Of a stretch of DNA of 64,000 nt, positions 50,932-59,321 are shown piece by piece. The stretch is from contig NZ_AP017929.1 in the NCBI RefSeq assembly GCF_002370355.1, forward strand, positions 1,178,001 to 1,242,000. Reading direction: 5' to 3'. The number at the start of each line of letters is the position of its first letter. The first letter of the stretch is position 1. The stretch comes from Latilactobacillus sakei subsp. sakei DSM 20017 = JCM 1157 (GTDB taxonomy: Bacteria > Bacillota > Bacilli > Lactobacillales > Lactobacillaceae). The notes under the pieces were generated by a model. It did not search any database. It had not been told where the DNA came from and saw nothing but the letters and a program-made list of their open reading frames with translations. Both the position numbers and the translations under genes were made by a program.

Positions 50932-50977
50932 AGTATAACAATACTGGGTTGACTTTGGCAAGTAGGTTTAATACAAT
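50932..50977. promoter_or_regulatory. Overlapping divergent promoters of codA and codB
   Basis: For codB, TTGACT (50949-50954) and TACAAT (50972-50977) are 17 bases apart on the plus strand. For codA, TTGCCA (50956-50961 as TGGCAA) and TATACT (50932-50937 as AGTATA) are 18 bases apart on the minus strand. The codA -35 box lies inside the codB spacer, so polymerase cannot occupy both at once. Confidence 0.75.
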
Positions 50978-51004
50978 GCTTATAAATATAATTCCTTTTA
51001 AGTG

Positions 51005-51080
51005 CAGTCCAGAGAGGCTGACAAAGGAGCGACTATCGGGATTTAATGGCCTCGCTCTGTTTTGGAGTGGGCCTTTTTTG
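51005..51080 (+). promoter_or_regulatory. PyrR-responsive attenuator of codB
   Basis: The PyrR binding-loop consensus is present as AGTCCAGAGAGGCTGACAAA (51006-51025). CAGAGAGGC can pair with GCCTCGCTCTG at 51049-51059 as antiterminator. The terminator is GGCC..GCTC / GAGT..GGCC followed by T6 (51047-51080). Known mechanism: PyrR with UMP binds the loop and frees the terminator, so codB is shut off when pyrimidines are plentiful. Confidence 0.93.
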
Positions 51081-51110
51081 TTTGTGATGGTCGAAGTTGG
51101 AGGAGAGAAA

Positions 51111-52469
51111 ATGGCAAAACAACATACGATTCACTCAGTCGCTAAGTCTGAAAGAACGATGGGTGATTGGGATTTATTTGCGACCTGGATAGGTGCCAAC
51201 GCTAATAATGGGACGTGGTACATCGGCGGTATTATTGCCGCAACTGGTCTTATTCAAGGCTCTACACTGTTGATTGCCATCGGCTGTTTATCCTATGTCT
51301 TATTAGCACTTGCTTCTTATATGGGCTATCAAACTGGTGTGGGTGCAATGGGTTTAACGCGTGCTTCGTTTGGCGTTAAAGGTTCAGTCTTACCATCACT
51401 CATTAACGTCGTGCAATTCATCGGTTGGGCAGCTGTTAATACCTATATTGCGGCGACTTCTGTGAGCTTTATTTTGAAAGAAATTATGGGTTGGTCGGGC
51501 AATGATGCCGCTACGAATCGCTTGAGCTTGGTTGTTGGGATCATCATCATGTCTATCTTGCATCTTATCAGTATTTCGTTAGGTGAAAAATCAGTTCGTT
51601 GGATCGAACGGATTGGGATTGTACTCGTGATTATCTTAGTGACATGGGAATCAATCATTGTTTTCAAAATGGTACCGTTCAAGGATCTGGTGGCTTGGCG
51701 TCCAGCTGCCAAGTTTCGTCTTGAAGCCGGTCGAGCAATCGATATTTTAGCCGCCTTTAATTTAGCGTGGGTCACAGCAGCTGCTGACTTTAGTCGTTTT
51801 GCCAAGCGTAAGAAGGCCGCAACTGTTTATTCATTCCTAGGGGCTAATATCGGCTTATTCTGGTTTGCCTTCATCGGTTTGACGGCGACAATTGCGACCG
51901 CGATTACGTTGAATCATTTTGATCCTAATAACGCTGATCCAAGTACGATTGCCGCTAAATTAGGACTCGGCGTTTTAGCCTTGTTGGTGATTGTAATTAC
52001 CAGTACAACCGCGAATGCTGTTAATTTAATGGCTGCTGGTTCAGCGCTCACTAATATTTTTCCAAAGCTTAAGTTAACGCCAGCACTCTGGTGTGTTACC
52101 TTGTTGGCAACGGTCGTCACCTTTATTCCAGTTTATGTCGCGTCATTTTTGACCACCTTTGAAACCTTCTTAGACAGTATTGGAATGTTCTTAGGACCAG
52201 AGATTGCCATTTTCCTAGTGGATTACTTCTGGATTAGACGCCGACACTATCAAGTAGACGCGCTTAATACGATTGCTGGGCCATACTGGTATACGAAGGG
52301 CTATCATCTAACGGCATTATTCAGTTGGGTGATTGGCGTTATCAGTTATTTAATCTTAAATCAATTCGCAATTGTGCACGCCTATACAGGGGCAACCTTT
52401 ATCGCCATGTTGATCACAGCGCTTTTTTATAGGGTAGCTGTTCAACTACAAACTAAAAAAGTGATTTAA
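51111..52469 (+). CDS. codB: Cytosine permease, NCS1 family
   Basis: CodB imports cytosine. The 452-residue protein has about 12 helices and the NCS1 pattern: TMGDWDLFATWIGANANNGTWYIGG in helix 1 (quoted in part across the helix), AAADFSRFAKRK between helices, and GPEIAIFLVDYFWIR near the end. The start is ATG 51111 with GGAGGA before it; the open frame reaching back to 50880 runs through the attenuator and is not coding. Transcription is set by the PyrR attenuator just upstream. Confidence 0.93.
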   Translation: MAKQHTIHSVAKSERTMGDWDLFATWIGANANNGTWYIGGIIAATGLIQGSTLLIAIGCLSYVLLALASYMGYQTGVGAMGLTRASFGVKGSVLPSLINVVQFIGWAAVNTYIAATSVSFILKEIMGWSGNDAATNRLSLVVGIIIMSILHLISISLGEKSVRWIERIGIVLVIILVTWESIIVFKMVPFKDLVAWRPAAKFRLEAGRAIDILAAFNLAWVTAAADFSRFAKRKKAATVYSFLGANIGLFWFAFIGLTATIATAITLNHFDPNNADPSTIAAKLGLGVLALLVIVITSTTANAVNLMAAGSALTNIFPKLKLTPALWCVTLLATVVTFIPVYVASFLTTFETFLDSIGMFLGPEIAIFLVDYFWIRRRHYQVDALNTIAGPYWYTKGYHLTALFSWVIGVISYLILNQFAIVHAYTGATFIAMLITALFYRVAVQLQTKKVI

Positions 52470-52478
52470 ATCGTTATG

Positions 52479-52516
52479 AAAGTCAGTATAAAATTATTTT
52501 ATGCTGGCTTTTTTAT
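52479..52516 (+). terminator. Terminator after codB
   Basis: AGTCAGTATAAAA pairs with TTTTATGCTGGCT, with two G-T pairs, followed by T6. Confidence 0.85.
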
Positions 52517-52584
52517 TTTTTACCAGATAGTTCATATATTTTTCACACTTTAGCTTTACACTGTTTCTATAAGGGGGTGAGTTA

Positions 52585-53337
52585 ATGTTTTTCTTAAAAT
52601 CGATTCCGGCCAATATTCATTATTATTGGCGGCAGTCGCTAGCGATTTATTTATTGGACTGTTTATTTTTAGGCCTGGCGACAATTATTTTGGGCTTGAT
52701 TCGGTTAGAACGACATAACTTAACCCAACTCAAGAGTCAGTTAGCTAATTTTACAGCTGAAGAAAAGTTTGCAGCGGATCATCCGTTAAAGACGTTGCTC
52801 CATTCTAACCAGACAGTCTTAGAGCGGTATCAAACTGCGTATCTATTACTAATGATTGTCGGGATCATCGCCACAGTAATCATTAGTTGGTTGGCGTTTA
52901 AAATTTTGGCGCGTGATATCGAAACCTTTTTTAGTGCCAATTGGACACGAACGAAAGTGACGTTGTATTACGGCTTAACGGCGCTTTGCTTACTATTTTT
53001 TGCTGTCGTAACGATCAGCCTTTTGTTGTTAGTTGCTAATCAGCCGTTCTGGCGAGGATTAGAAGCGATCAACCATTATTGGCATCGACCACTGCAAGCA
53101 ATGCAAAAAGCACCTAAAACGCTCAACCCACTCTTTAAAAATCATTTGACAGATTTTAGTAGTCATTCTCTTTTGAATCCGACACTGCACAATAGTGTCA
53201 AACAAACATTAACCAATCAAATTTTGGGGCAATTATGGCAAGCAATCATTAGCTTAGCCGCACCGATTTTAATGATTGGTGGGTTACAAGTCAGTCGTTT
53301 TAAGAAAAAATATTTAAGAGGTGAGTCGGTATGTTGA
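52585..53337 (+). CDS. Four-helix membrane protein, permease-like (FtsX/MacB-like topology)
   Basis: A 250-residue protein with a helix near residues 17-40, an outer loop of ~40 residues, helices near 84-108 and 127-153, a loop, and a last helix near 220-240. This resembles a shortened FtsX/MacB-type permease, though I cannot name a family by sequence. The strongest clue is its neighbour: the next gene overlaps by seven bases and encodes what looks like a degenerate ABC ATPase. GGGGGTGA precedes the ATG. Function unknown. Confidence 0.6.
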   Translation: MFFLKSIPANIHYYWRQSLAIYLLDCLFLGLATIILGLIRLERHNLTQLKSQLANFTAEEKFAADHPLKTLLHSNQTVLERYQTAYLLLMIVGIIATVIISWLAFKILARDIETFFSANWTRTKVTLYYGLTALCLLFFAVVTISLLLLVANQPFWRGLEAINHYWHRPLQAMQKAPKTLNPLFKNHLTDFSSHSLLNPTLHNSVKQTLTNQILGQLWQAIISLAAPILMIGGLQVSRFKKKYLRGESVC

Positions 53338-53792
53338 ACAAACAACCATTAGAAGTCGGGCAGATTTATTTCAGTCAACCAGAGTTGTTGAAGACAGCAT
53401 TACAACTCCCTAATCAGCCCTTTACGATTGATTATGCGCAACCAAAGATCCTACCGTTCTTATCGGGGTGGGATAATCTATTGTTACCTAAGGATGCTGA
53501 TCAGTCAGTCATTAGCATCTTGACTGATCAATATGTCAAAAAAGTGCGGACGACACAAGGAAGTGCGTTGAAACCAATCGATCAGTTTTGGATTCAATTT
53601 ATTCGTGGTTTAGCAAATCGGCAACAGGTCTTCGTCTTAGCGCGTTATTTAGATCAACTAGCCCCTCGAGATGCGCGTCAGTTATTAAACGACGTCCGCA
53701 AGATTGCGGCCGATAACGAACTAATTATCATCTTTACAACGGTACAAGAATCTGTTTTTGAGAGCTTTAAGAAACAAGTATTAACGCGTTAA
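53331..53792 (+). CDS. Degenerate ABC-type ATPase lacking the P-loop
   Basis: This 153-residue protein aligns in outline with an ABC ATPase but has lost its catalytic parts. LSGWDNLLLPKD sits where ABC proteins have the LSxxENxxLP segment after the Q-loop. WIQFIRGLANRQQVFVLAR occupies the RVAIARAL...VLLLDEP position, with the Walker B Asp-Glu gone, and YLDQLAPRDARQLLNDV resembles the D-loop region. No Walker A GxxGxGK(S/T) exists and the usual N-terminal strand pair is shortened. It is translationally coupled to the membrane protein. I read it as a pseudo-ATPase partner; homology rests on eye alignment only. Confidence 0.55.
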   Translation: MLNKQPLEVGQIYFSQPELLKTALQLPNQPFTIDYAQPKILPFLSGWDNLLLPKDADQSVISILTDQYVKKVRTTQGSALKPIDQFWIQFIRGLANRQQVFVLARYLDQLAPRDARQLLNDVRKIAADNELIIIFTTVQESVFESFKKQVLTR

Positions 53793-53797
53793 ATACA

Positions 53798-53834
53798 AAA
53801 AAGTGTCATTCCAAATTCGGAATGGCACTTTTTA
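53798..53834. terminator. Bidirectional terminator (pseudo-ATPase / LtaS)
   Basis: AAAAGTGTCATTCC pairs with GGAATGGCACTTTT around AAATTC. Confidence 0.93.
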
Positions 53835-53841
53835 TTTGGGA

Positions 53842-56019
53842 CTATTCTGATGTTGATTGACCGGATTCCGAGCTACTACTTGACGAGGTAGCTGCACTAT
53901 CTTTTAGTGCTTTGCTTTTAGGGACTTCAGTTAAACTAGATTGATCATCTGCTAACTCGGGGGCATCTGTTTTAAATAATGGGACTGTTGATTTGCCTTT
54001 GTTTTGGGAAAGGACACTTGTTGATTTAGTGCCTAGTTTATTTTCAATATCAACGAGTTGTTGATAGCCGGTTTGATAATTATAATCGGCAGGATCAACC
54101 GGTTTGAAACCAGTTGGTGTGTAAAAGCGTAAGAGGTTTTTCTCGTTAACTGAGTCAGAAAGGCTAAGTTCATGATTGACCTGCTTTTGCCATTTTGCGA
54201 CTTGCTTTTGCAATTTAGCTGTTGGTTGGGTGACTTCCGTACCATCTTGATTTTGATAGATGGTACCATCGAGGACGGTATATTCTGGCGTCACGAAGTT
54301 ATGATTTCGGAAGGCGACAACTTGATCGTGTTGCTTGGAAAGTAAGTCTGTCCCAAATTGAACGTAATTTTGGCTATTGATCCCTAATAGATGCAACATG
54401 GTTGGTAAGGCATCAATTTCGCCACCATATTGGGTTTGAATACCACCTTTTAAACCAGGCATGTGAATCATGTAAGGAACCCGTTGTAATTGGGCGTTAT
54501 CGTTATCGGTCCAAGTGTCATAATCACGGCCTAAAACGCCAGATAAAGCTTTATTATCGGAATTTGAGAGGCCGTAATGATCCCCATATAGCACAATCAT
54601 CGATTTATCATAGAGACCAGAACTCTTCAAATAATTGAAAAATTCAGCGAGTGACTGATCGAGATAATGAGCGGTTGCGAAGTAGTTATTAACAGCGGAA
54701 TTTTCGGTTGTTGCCCGTGGGAAATCACCATCTGTCTTAGGAAGTGGGAATGGGAAATGGTTAGTAACGGTAATAAATTTGGAATAGAACGGTTGTTGTA
54801 GTTGTTCTAAATATTTAATCGATTGGCCAAAGAGGAGTTTATCTTTGAGACCGTATTGTAAGACGTTATCAGGACTTGTATTAAAATAGCTAGAATCAAA
54901 GAAATAGTTGTAACCAAAGTTTTTATAAACGTTATTCCGGTTCCAGAACGTCCCAACATTCCCGTGGAAAACAGCGCTGGTATAATCGCCATTTTGTTTA
55001 AGAATTGAAGGGGCTGCTTGGAAGGTGTTGTCGGAACCAAGTGTTGTAAAGACGGAACCCTGTGGTAAGCCATACACGCCAGTTTCAAGCATGTTTTCTG
55101 CATCACTGGTTTTACCTTGGCCAACTTGATTAAAGAAGTTGGAAAAGGCTAGCGTATTTTGGTTGTGATAGAGACTGTTTAAAAATGGTGTGACTTCTTG
55201 ACCTTCAAACTTGAAATCGATTAAGAATTGTTGGAAACTCTCAAGATGAATGACGATCACGTTTTTACCTTTAGCAGCGCCGAAATAATCGGCATTGGGT
55301 GCGGCGTAGTGTTGTTTAGTGAAGTCTAAGACAGGATCTAAGTCGTAACTTTCGGCTTGGGCCCGGACTTGATTATTCTGGGTGGTTTTAACGGCATCGT
55401 AGACGGTAAAAGTATCAATACCGAGGTATTTAACAATATAGTTTCGATCGAAAGTCCGTGAGAGAATTTGTGGCCGGCTGATTTCACTCAGACCAAGATT
55501 AACACCGAATAATAAAACGGCTAGGGATGTAATACTAAATGCCCACCTTTTAGGGAATTGGCGGTGATCAATTTTAATGACCTTTAATAGGATTAAAACG
55601 GCCAAGATGATAATGTCTAGCCAGTAGAGTGCATCGTGCCAGTTCATTAGGGCTAGCGAACTTTTACTGAGGCCCGCGGAAACTTTTGAATAACCGAGGA
55701 TCGTGTTAATTGTCATGTAATCGGTGAATTGCCGGTAATAGATGACATTAAAGTACAAAAGGGCCGTGTTGGCCGTGTAAATCACCAGCCCGGTCCAATA
55801 ACTGATAATCGGTTGCTTAATGTACAATAAAATCCCCAAGACAAGCAAGGTAGTTGCGAGCGGATTGAAGATTAAAATGGCCATTTGGAGCGAATCGCTA
55901 GCTGCGAGGTTGAAATCGGTGAAATAACCAAAAAGGGTTTTAACCCAAAATAAAAAGACTAATAGGCTTAAAAAGCCAAGCTTAGAGGCCATAAATTGTT
56001 TTATTTTTGTGAGTTTCAA
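53842..56019 (-). CDS. Lipoteichoic acid synthase family protein (LtaS-like)
   Basis: LtaS polymerises glycerol phosphate from phosphatidylglycerol onto a glycolipid anchor. About five N-terminal helices (residues ~15-185) precede the outside sulfatase-fold domain. The catalytic Thr is in GQGKTSDAENM (about residue 300), with metal ligands in VIHLESFQ and YGDHYGLS. A C-terminal tail of about 90 residues ends in a Ser-rich stretch that is probably disordered. I prefer TTG 56019, nine to eleven bases after AAAGGA; ATG 56031 would abut that site and adds four residues. The next gene upstream makes glycolipid, which supports an LTA role. Confidence 0.92.
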   Translation of the reverse strand: MKLTKIKQFMASKLGFLSLLVFLFWVKTLFGYFTDFNLAASDSLQMAILIFNPLATTLLVLGILLYIKQPIISYWTGLVIYTANTALLYFNVIYYRQFTDYMTINTILGYSKVSAGLSKSSLALMNWHDALYWLDIIILAVLILLKVIKIDHRQFPKRWAFSITSLAVLLFGVNLGLSEISRPQILSRTFDRNYIVKYLGIDTFTVYDAVKTTQNNQVRAQAESYDLDPVLDFTKQHYAAPNADYFGAAKGKNVIVIHLESFQQFLIDFKFEGQEVTPFLNSLYHNQNTLAFSNFFNQVGQGKTSDAENMLETGVYGLPQGSVFTTLGSDNTFQAAPSILKQNGDYTSAVFHGNVGTFWNRNNVYKNFGYNYFFDSSYFNTSPDNVLQYGLKDKLLFGQSIKYLEQLQQPFYSKFITVTNHFPFPLPKTDGDFPRATTENSAVNNYFATAHYLDQSLAEFFNYLKSSGLYDKSMIVLYGDHYGLSNSDNKALSGVLGRDYDTWTDNDNAQLQRVPYMIHMPGLKGGIQTQYGGEIDALPTMLHLLGINSQNYVQFGTDLLSKQHDQVVAFRNHNFVTPEYTVLDGTIYQNQDGTEVTQPTAKLQKQVAKWQKQVNHELSLSDSVNEKNLLRFYTPTGFKPVDPADYNYQTGYQQLVDIENKLGTKSTSVLSQNKGKSTVPLFKTDAPELADDQSSLTEVPKSKALKDSAATSSSSSSESGQSTSE

Positions 56020-56122
56020 GAAATATGACATCCTTTCAAAATCAATCTAAAGCGCGTCATTGACTCATTTTACCGCCCAAATGAAGACAGCGCAAAGTGC
56101 ATGACATGATTTAAACGGAAAC

Positions 56123-57181
56123 TTAAAGTTTTAAAGTGTGCTGCATGATTTGCGTGTAGGTTGGATTTGATTCATCAGGGGTTAAGACATGTTGGTAGAC
56201 GGCCGCTAATTCGTGGCCAATTGCGGTAATCTGTTTCGATTCAGCAGTTTGATAACCCGCTTCAGTTAAGTCGGGGACGCGTTGTTCGACGATGTCTTGA
56301 ATCAATCGCTTAAATTGCGTATTATCGGTACCCATGTAGCAATTTTGTTGATCTTTGAGCCAGCCGTGGTAGACTGGAATATCGCGCACCAAGACTTTTT
56401 GATGACTGGCAAGGGCTTCTAGCACAACGATCCCTTCTGTTTCTTCATAAGAAGGGAAAAAGAATAAATCAGCGTTAGCATAAGCGCCTTCGATAATGTC
56501 ACCTTTGATATAACCGGGGAAGCGCACATTTGCAGGATGGTCCTTTTTAACAATCAGGCGAATGTTGCGTGGAATACTGTACATCGGCACATCACCAAAC
56601 CAAATGAAGGTATATTCGGGTAATTGCTTAGCAATTTCAACAAAATCTAGCAAGCCTTTACGTTGGAAGAATAAACCGACACAAATAATTACCTTTTGAT
56701 CGGGCTTCAAGTTGAAATAAGCTCTAAAGGCTTGTTCTTTATCTGGTGTTGCTTGATACTTAGCAAGATCGATCCCGTTTGAAATCGGTGCAATCGGTAC
56801 TTGAATGCCATACCCTTGTAAAAGCGCCTTTGAATAGAGGGTAGGTGTGATGAGATGGTCAGCCTTTGAATAGAGACTAACCAAGCGATGTTTAACAAAA
56901 GGGGCAAGTTGATTGGAACCGACAAAGGAATTACGGAAATCCTCTTCGGTTGAGTGTGCGTGGTAAATCACCTTTTTACCAGCCTTGCGCGCCTTTTTAA
57001 TCATCTGCCGGCTATTTAAACCGTATGTGTTAATATGTAAGATATCATAATCAGTATCGTTAGGATCGAGTGTGTAGTCGATGCCCATGGCAGTTAGCGC
57101 ACGCTTTTGATGATCTAGTGCGCGGCCGATTCCTGATTTAGCGAGTAGTTTTTGACTTTCAAAATACAATAAAACTTTCAT
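56123..57181 (-). CDS. GT4 glycolipid glycosyltransferase, LafB/CpoA-like
   Basis: A 352-residue family 4 glycosyltransferase with two Rossmann domains. The start KSGIGRALDHQKRAL, the ITPTLYSKALLQGYGI segment, and the nucleotide-sugar site FFPSYEETEGIVVLEALAS (EX7E) are characteristic. The N-terminal pattern recalls CpoA and LafB, which add the second sugar to monoglycosyl-diacylglycerol to form the LTA anchor. Its place just before the LtaS gene on the same strand fits. The first enzyme (LafA type) is not in this window. AAGGAG precedes the ATG, and a TATAAT lies ~50 bases upstream. Confidence 0.82.
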   Translation of the reverse strand: MKVLLYFESQKLLAKSGIGRALDHQKRALTAMGIDYTLDPNDTDYDILHINTYGLNSRQMIKKARKAGKKVIYHAHSTEEDFRNSFVGSNQLAPFVKHRLVSLYSKADHLITPTLYSKALLQGYGIQVPIAPISNGIDLAKYQATPDKEQAFRAYFNLKPDQKVIICVGLFFQRKGLLDFVEIAKQLPEYTFIWFGDVPMYSIPRNIRLIVKKDHPANVRFPGYIKGDIIEGAYANADLFFFPSYEETEGIVVLEALASHQKVLVRDIPVYHGWLKDQQNCYMGTDNTQFKRLIQDIVEQRVPDLTEAGYQTAESKQITAIGHELAAVYQHVLTPDESNPTYTQIMQHTLKL

Positions 57182-57393
57182 TAAATGGCTCCTTATGACA
57201 CGTTGTATTGGTAACTAATCACACCATTATAGCATAGCTCGTTAAATCTCTCCTCCAACACTAGATGTATCTTGATTAGAAGTTTAAGATTCACTTTAGT
57301 TAGGAGGGTGGCATATGTCATTTAGTCGTCAAAGTGTATATAATAGACGTATGACGTAATAGCTTAAATCAATCAGATAAGTGGGGTTATCAT

Positions 57394-58002
57394 TTGTTAT
57401 TTCTAGGTGGTCTTTATAACAACATCATCCTTCCTTGGGGGACAAAATATAATCATCTGCCCTTGATTAAATTAACGGTAGAGAGTTTGGATAAGACAAT
57501 TTTGTATTGTTTTATTTTTATCGGACTGCGTTTATTGTATTTAGGCCTTAAAAAACGTCGGATTCAATTTAAGTATGAATTGAAACTTTTTATATTTGTC
57601 TTCTATTTATGTCTACTATTATCGTTAACGGTTTTACGCCATATTTATTATCCTTGGCAGATGCACCTATATGTCAACCGCTCTCTAACCCAAATTAACT
57701 TAACGCCGTTTGTCGAGACGTTTAAGTTACGGAATGCGCCGGCACAATTAGATTACTGGTATAACTTCTATGGTAATATTCTGTGGTTCGTGCCGTTTGG
57801 GTGGTTGCGTGGTTCATTAACAGATCGAAAAGGGACCTGGCTATTAACGATTATTGAAGGCGCACTATTTTCATTTGGGATTGAAACCGCCCAGTTTATT
57901 TTAGGAACAGGAATGGCCGATATTGATGATTTAATCTTCAATACACTTGGCGCGATTATCGGGGTGACTTTGTACAAGGGCTACCGAATTTTAAAACATT
58001 AA
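57394..58002 (+). CDS. VanZ-like family membrane protein
   Basis: A 202-residue protein with about five helices. The VanZ-like signature is recognisable: INLTPFVETF, YNFYGNILWFVPFGW, GALFSFGIETAQFILGTGMADIDDLIFNTLGA (spread over two helices). VanZ gives low-level teicoplanin resistance in enterococci, but chromosomal homologues in lactobacilli have no known role. The start is TTG 57394 after AGTGGGG. A TATATAAT box lies about 55 bases before it. Confidence 0.88.
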   Translation: MLFLGGLYNNIILPWGTKYNHLPLIKLTVESLDKTILYCFIFIGLRLLYLGLKKRRIQFKYELKLFIFVFYLCLLLSLTVLRHIYYPWQMHLYVNRSLTQINLTPFVETFKLRNAPAQLDYWYNFYGNILWFVPFGWLRGSLTDRKGTWLLTIIEGALFSFGIETAQFILGTGMADIDDLIFNTLGAIIGVTLYKGYRILKH

Positions 58003-58007
58003 ATTGT

Positions 58008-58046
58008 GGGTGTCAAAGACGAATGATTGGTCTTTGATACCTTTTT
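58008..58046 (+). terminator. Terminator after the VanZ-like gene
   Basis: GGTGTCAAAGAC pairs with GTCTTTGATACC, followed by T5. Confidence 0.9.
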
Positions 58047-58064
58047 AATTACGTCAAAACAATA

Positions 58065-58110
58065 GGTTAATGGGTTTACTAAAAAAGATTAGCGGGTTTA
58101 CTAAAAAAAG
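58065..58110 (+). repeat. Two 22-bp direct repeats upstream of the sugar transporter
   Basis: GGGTTTACTAAAAAA occurs at 58072 and again at 58094, exactly 22 bases apart, each preceded by a related GGTTAAT or GATTAGC. The spacing equals two helical turns. Confidence 0.6.
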
Positions 58111-58140
58111 TAAAAAAATTCAACCTATACGCAAAAAAAC

Positions 58141-58154
58141 GGTAACCGTTAACA
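58141..58154 (+). promoter_or_regulatory. cre-like site (CcpA) upstream of the sugar transporter
   Basis: GGTAACCGTTAACA matches the cre consensus TGWAANCGNTNWCA at 13 of 14 positions. It lies about 90 bases before a TATAAT at 58246-58251. Confidence 0.6.
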
Positions 58155-58288
58155 TGATTGGTGCAATCGTTTTTTCATAAACAGACCATTTTGGAAGGCG
58201 CTTAATGGTGCCGTTTTCCCTCTAGAAATCGATTGCGTTTGTCTGTATAATGGATTCTTGTACTTTAGAGAAGAAGAGGAATTTAAAA

Positions 58289-59155
58289 ATGGCTATTTTA
58301 ATTGCATTAATCCCAGCACTTGCCTGGGGTAGTATCGGATTGGTAAGTGGTAAATTAGGTGGTAACGCTTATCAACAAACTTTTGGGATGACGATTGGTG
58401 CGTTGGTTTTTGGAATCGGTACCTTTTTGGTTATTCAACCTAAAATCGATTTATTCATCATGGTAATCGGTGTCATTTCCGGATTATTCTGGAGCATTGG
58501 TCAAGGGCAACAATTCCAATCAATGCAAGCAATGGGTGTTTCAAAAACCGTCCCATTATCAACAGGGATGCAATTGATTGTAAACACTTTAGCGGGCGCT
58601 TTGTTATTCCACGAATGGAAAACAACCCATGATTATATCTTCGGGATTACAGCATTAGTGATCTTAATCGCTGGTGCAACGTTAACATCAATGAAAGATC
58701 CTAAGAGTAGCTTAGCTGCTAAAGAAGATACACAATTTGCACGTGGCTTCCGGGCTTTGATTCTTTCAACAATCGGTTATGGTGGTTACACAATCATTGT
58801 TAACTGGTCAGGAATTAGTGCAACAACAATCGTCTTACCACAAGCGATTGGGATGTTTATCGGCGCTGCTATCTTTGCTGGCGTTGGTATTGGTAAAGCA
58901 GTCTTTGATAAGAAAACAGGTTTGAACATTGTAACAGGTCTATTATGGGGCTTAGGAAACTTGTTCATGTTGATTTCAATGTCAGATATCGGTCTTGCCA
59001 TCAGTTATTCACTTTCACAATGTGGGATTATCATTTCAACAATTGGTAGTATCTACCTCTTGGGTGAACGTAAAACGAAAAAAGAAATGGTGTATGTCAC
59101 ACTTGGCTGTTTACTAGTCATTGTCGGTGGCGTGACACTTGGAATGATGAAATAA
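58289..59155 (+). CDS. GlcU/RbsU-type sugar uptake protein (GRP family)
   Basis: A 288-residue transporter with ten helices, from the glucose/ribose porter group of the drug/metabolite superfamily. The start IALIPALAWGSIGLVSGKLGG and SIGQGQQFQSMQAMGVSKTVPLSTG are family hallmarks, with a second-half repeat near SYSLSQCGIIISTIGSIYLLGERK. It should import a free sugar by ion or facilitated transport. Glucose or ribose are the usual substrates, and no kinase gene lies beside it to decide. I start at ATG 58289 after AGAGGA; 58250 has no site. The cre-like site suggests catabolite control. Confidence 0.9.
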   Translation: MAILIALIPALAWGSIGLVSGKLGGNAYQQTFGMTIGALVFGIGTFLVIQPKIDLFIMVIGVISGLFWSIGQGQQFQSMQAMGVSKTVPLSTGMQLIVNTLAGALLFHEWKTTHDYIFGITALVILIAGATLTSMKDPKSSLAAKEDTQFARGFRALILSTIGYGGYTIIVNWSGISATTIVLPQAIGMFIGAAIFAGVGIGKAVFDKKTGLNIVTGLLWGLGNLFMLISMSDIGLAISYSLSQCGIIISTIGSIYLLGERKTKKEMVYVTLGCLLVIVGGVTLGMMK

Positions 59156-59169
59156 TCTTAATATTAATC

Positions 59170-59216
59170 AAAAAGCAGACTGATACCTTAATGACAGGTA
59201 GTAGTCTGTTTTTTTG
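59170..59216 (+). terminator. Terminator after the sugar transporter gene
   Basis: CAGACTGATACCT pairs with AGGTAGTAGTCTG with a small internal loop, followed by T7. Confidence 0.88.
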
Positions 59217-59321
59217 TTTAATAACTGTGCTATCAAAGTGAGCGTAGTTGTTTGGTGGTGTTTTAGCTCAGCAGCATGCTATGCTTAGTTTGTGCTTCAA
59301 ACAAGAGAGGGTTGAATTTTG

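Noticed and set aside
50985-51110. Purine riboswitch before codB
   Set aside because: The conserved loop is the PyrR binding sequence with CCAGAGAGGCT, and the three-way junction core of purine aptamers is missing.
50880-51110. Longer codB reading frame starting at 50880
   Set aside because: The extension runs through the promoter and PyrR attenuator and shows no membrane-protein character before ATG 51111.
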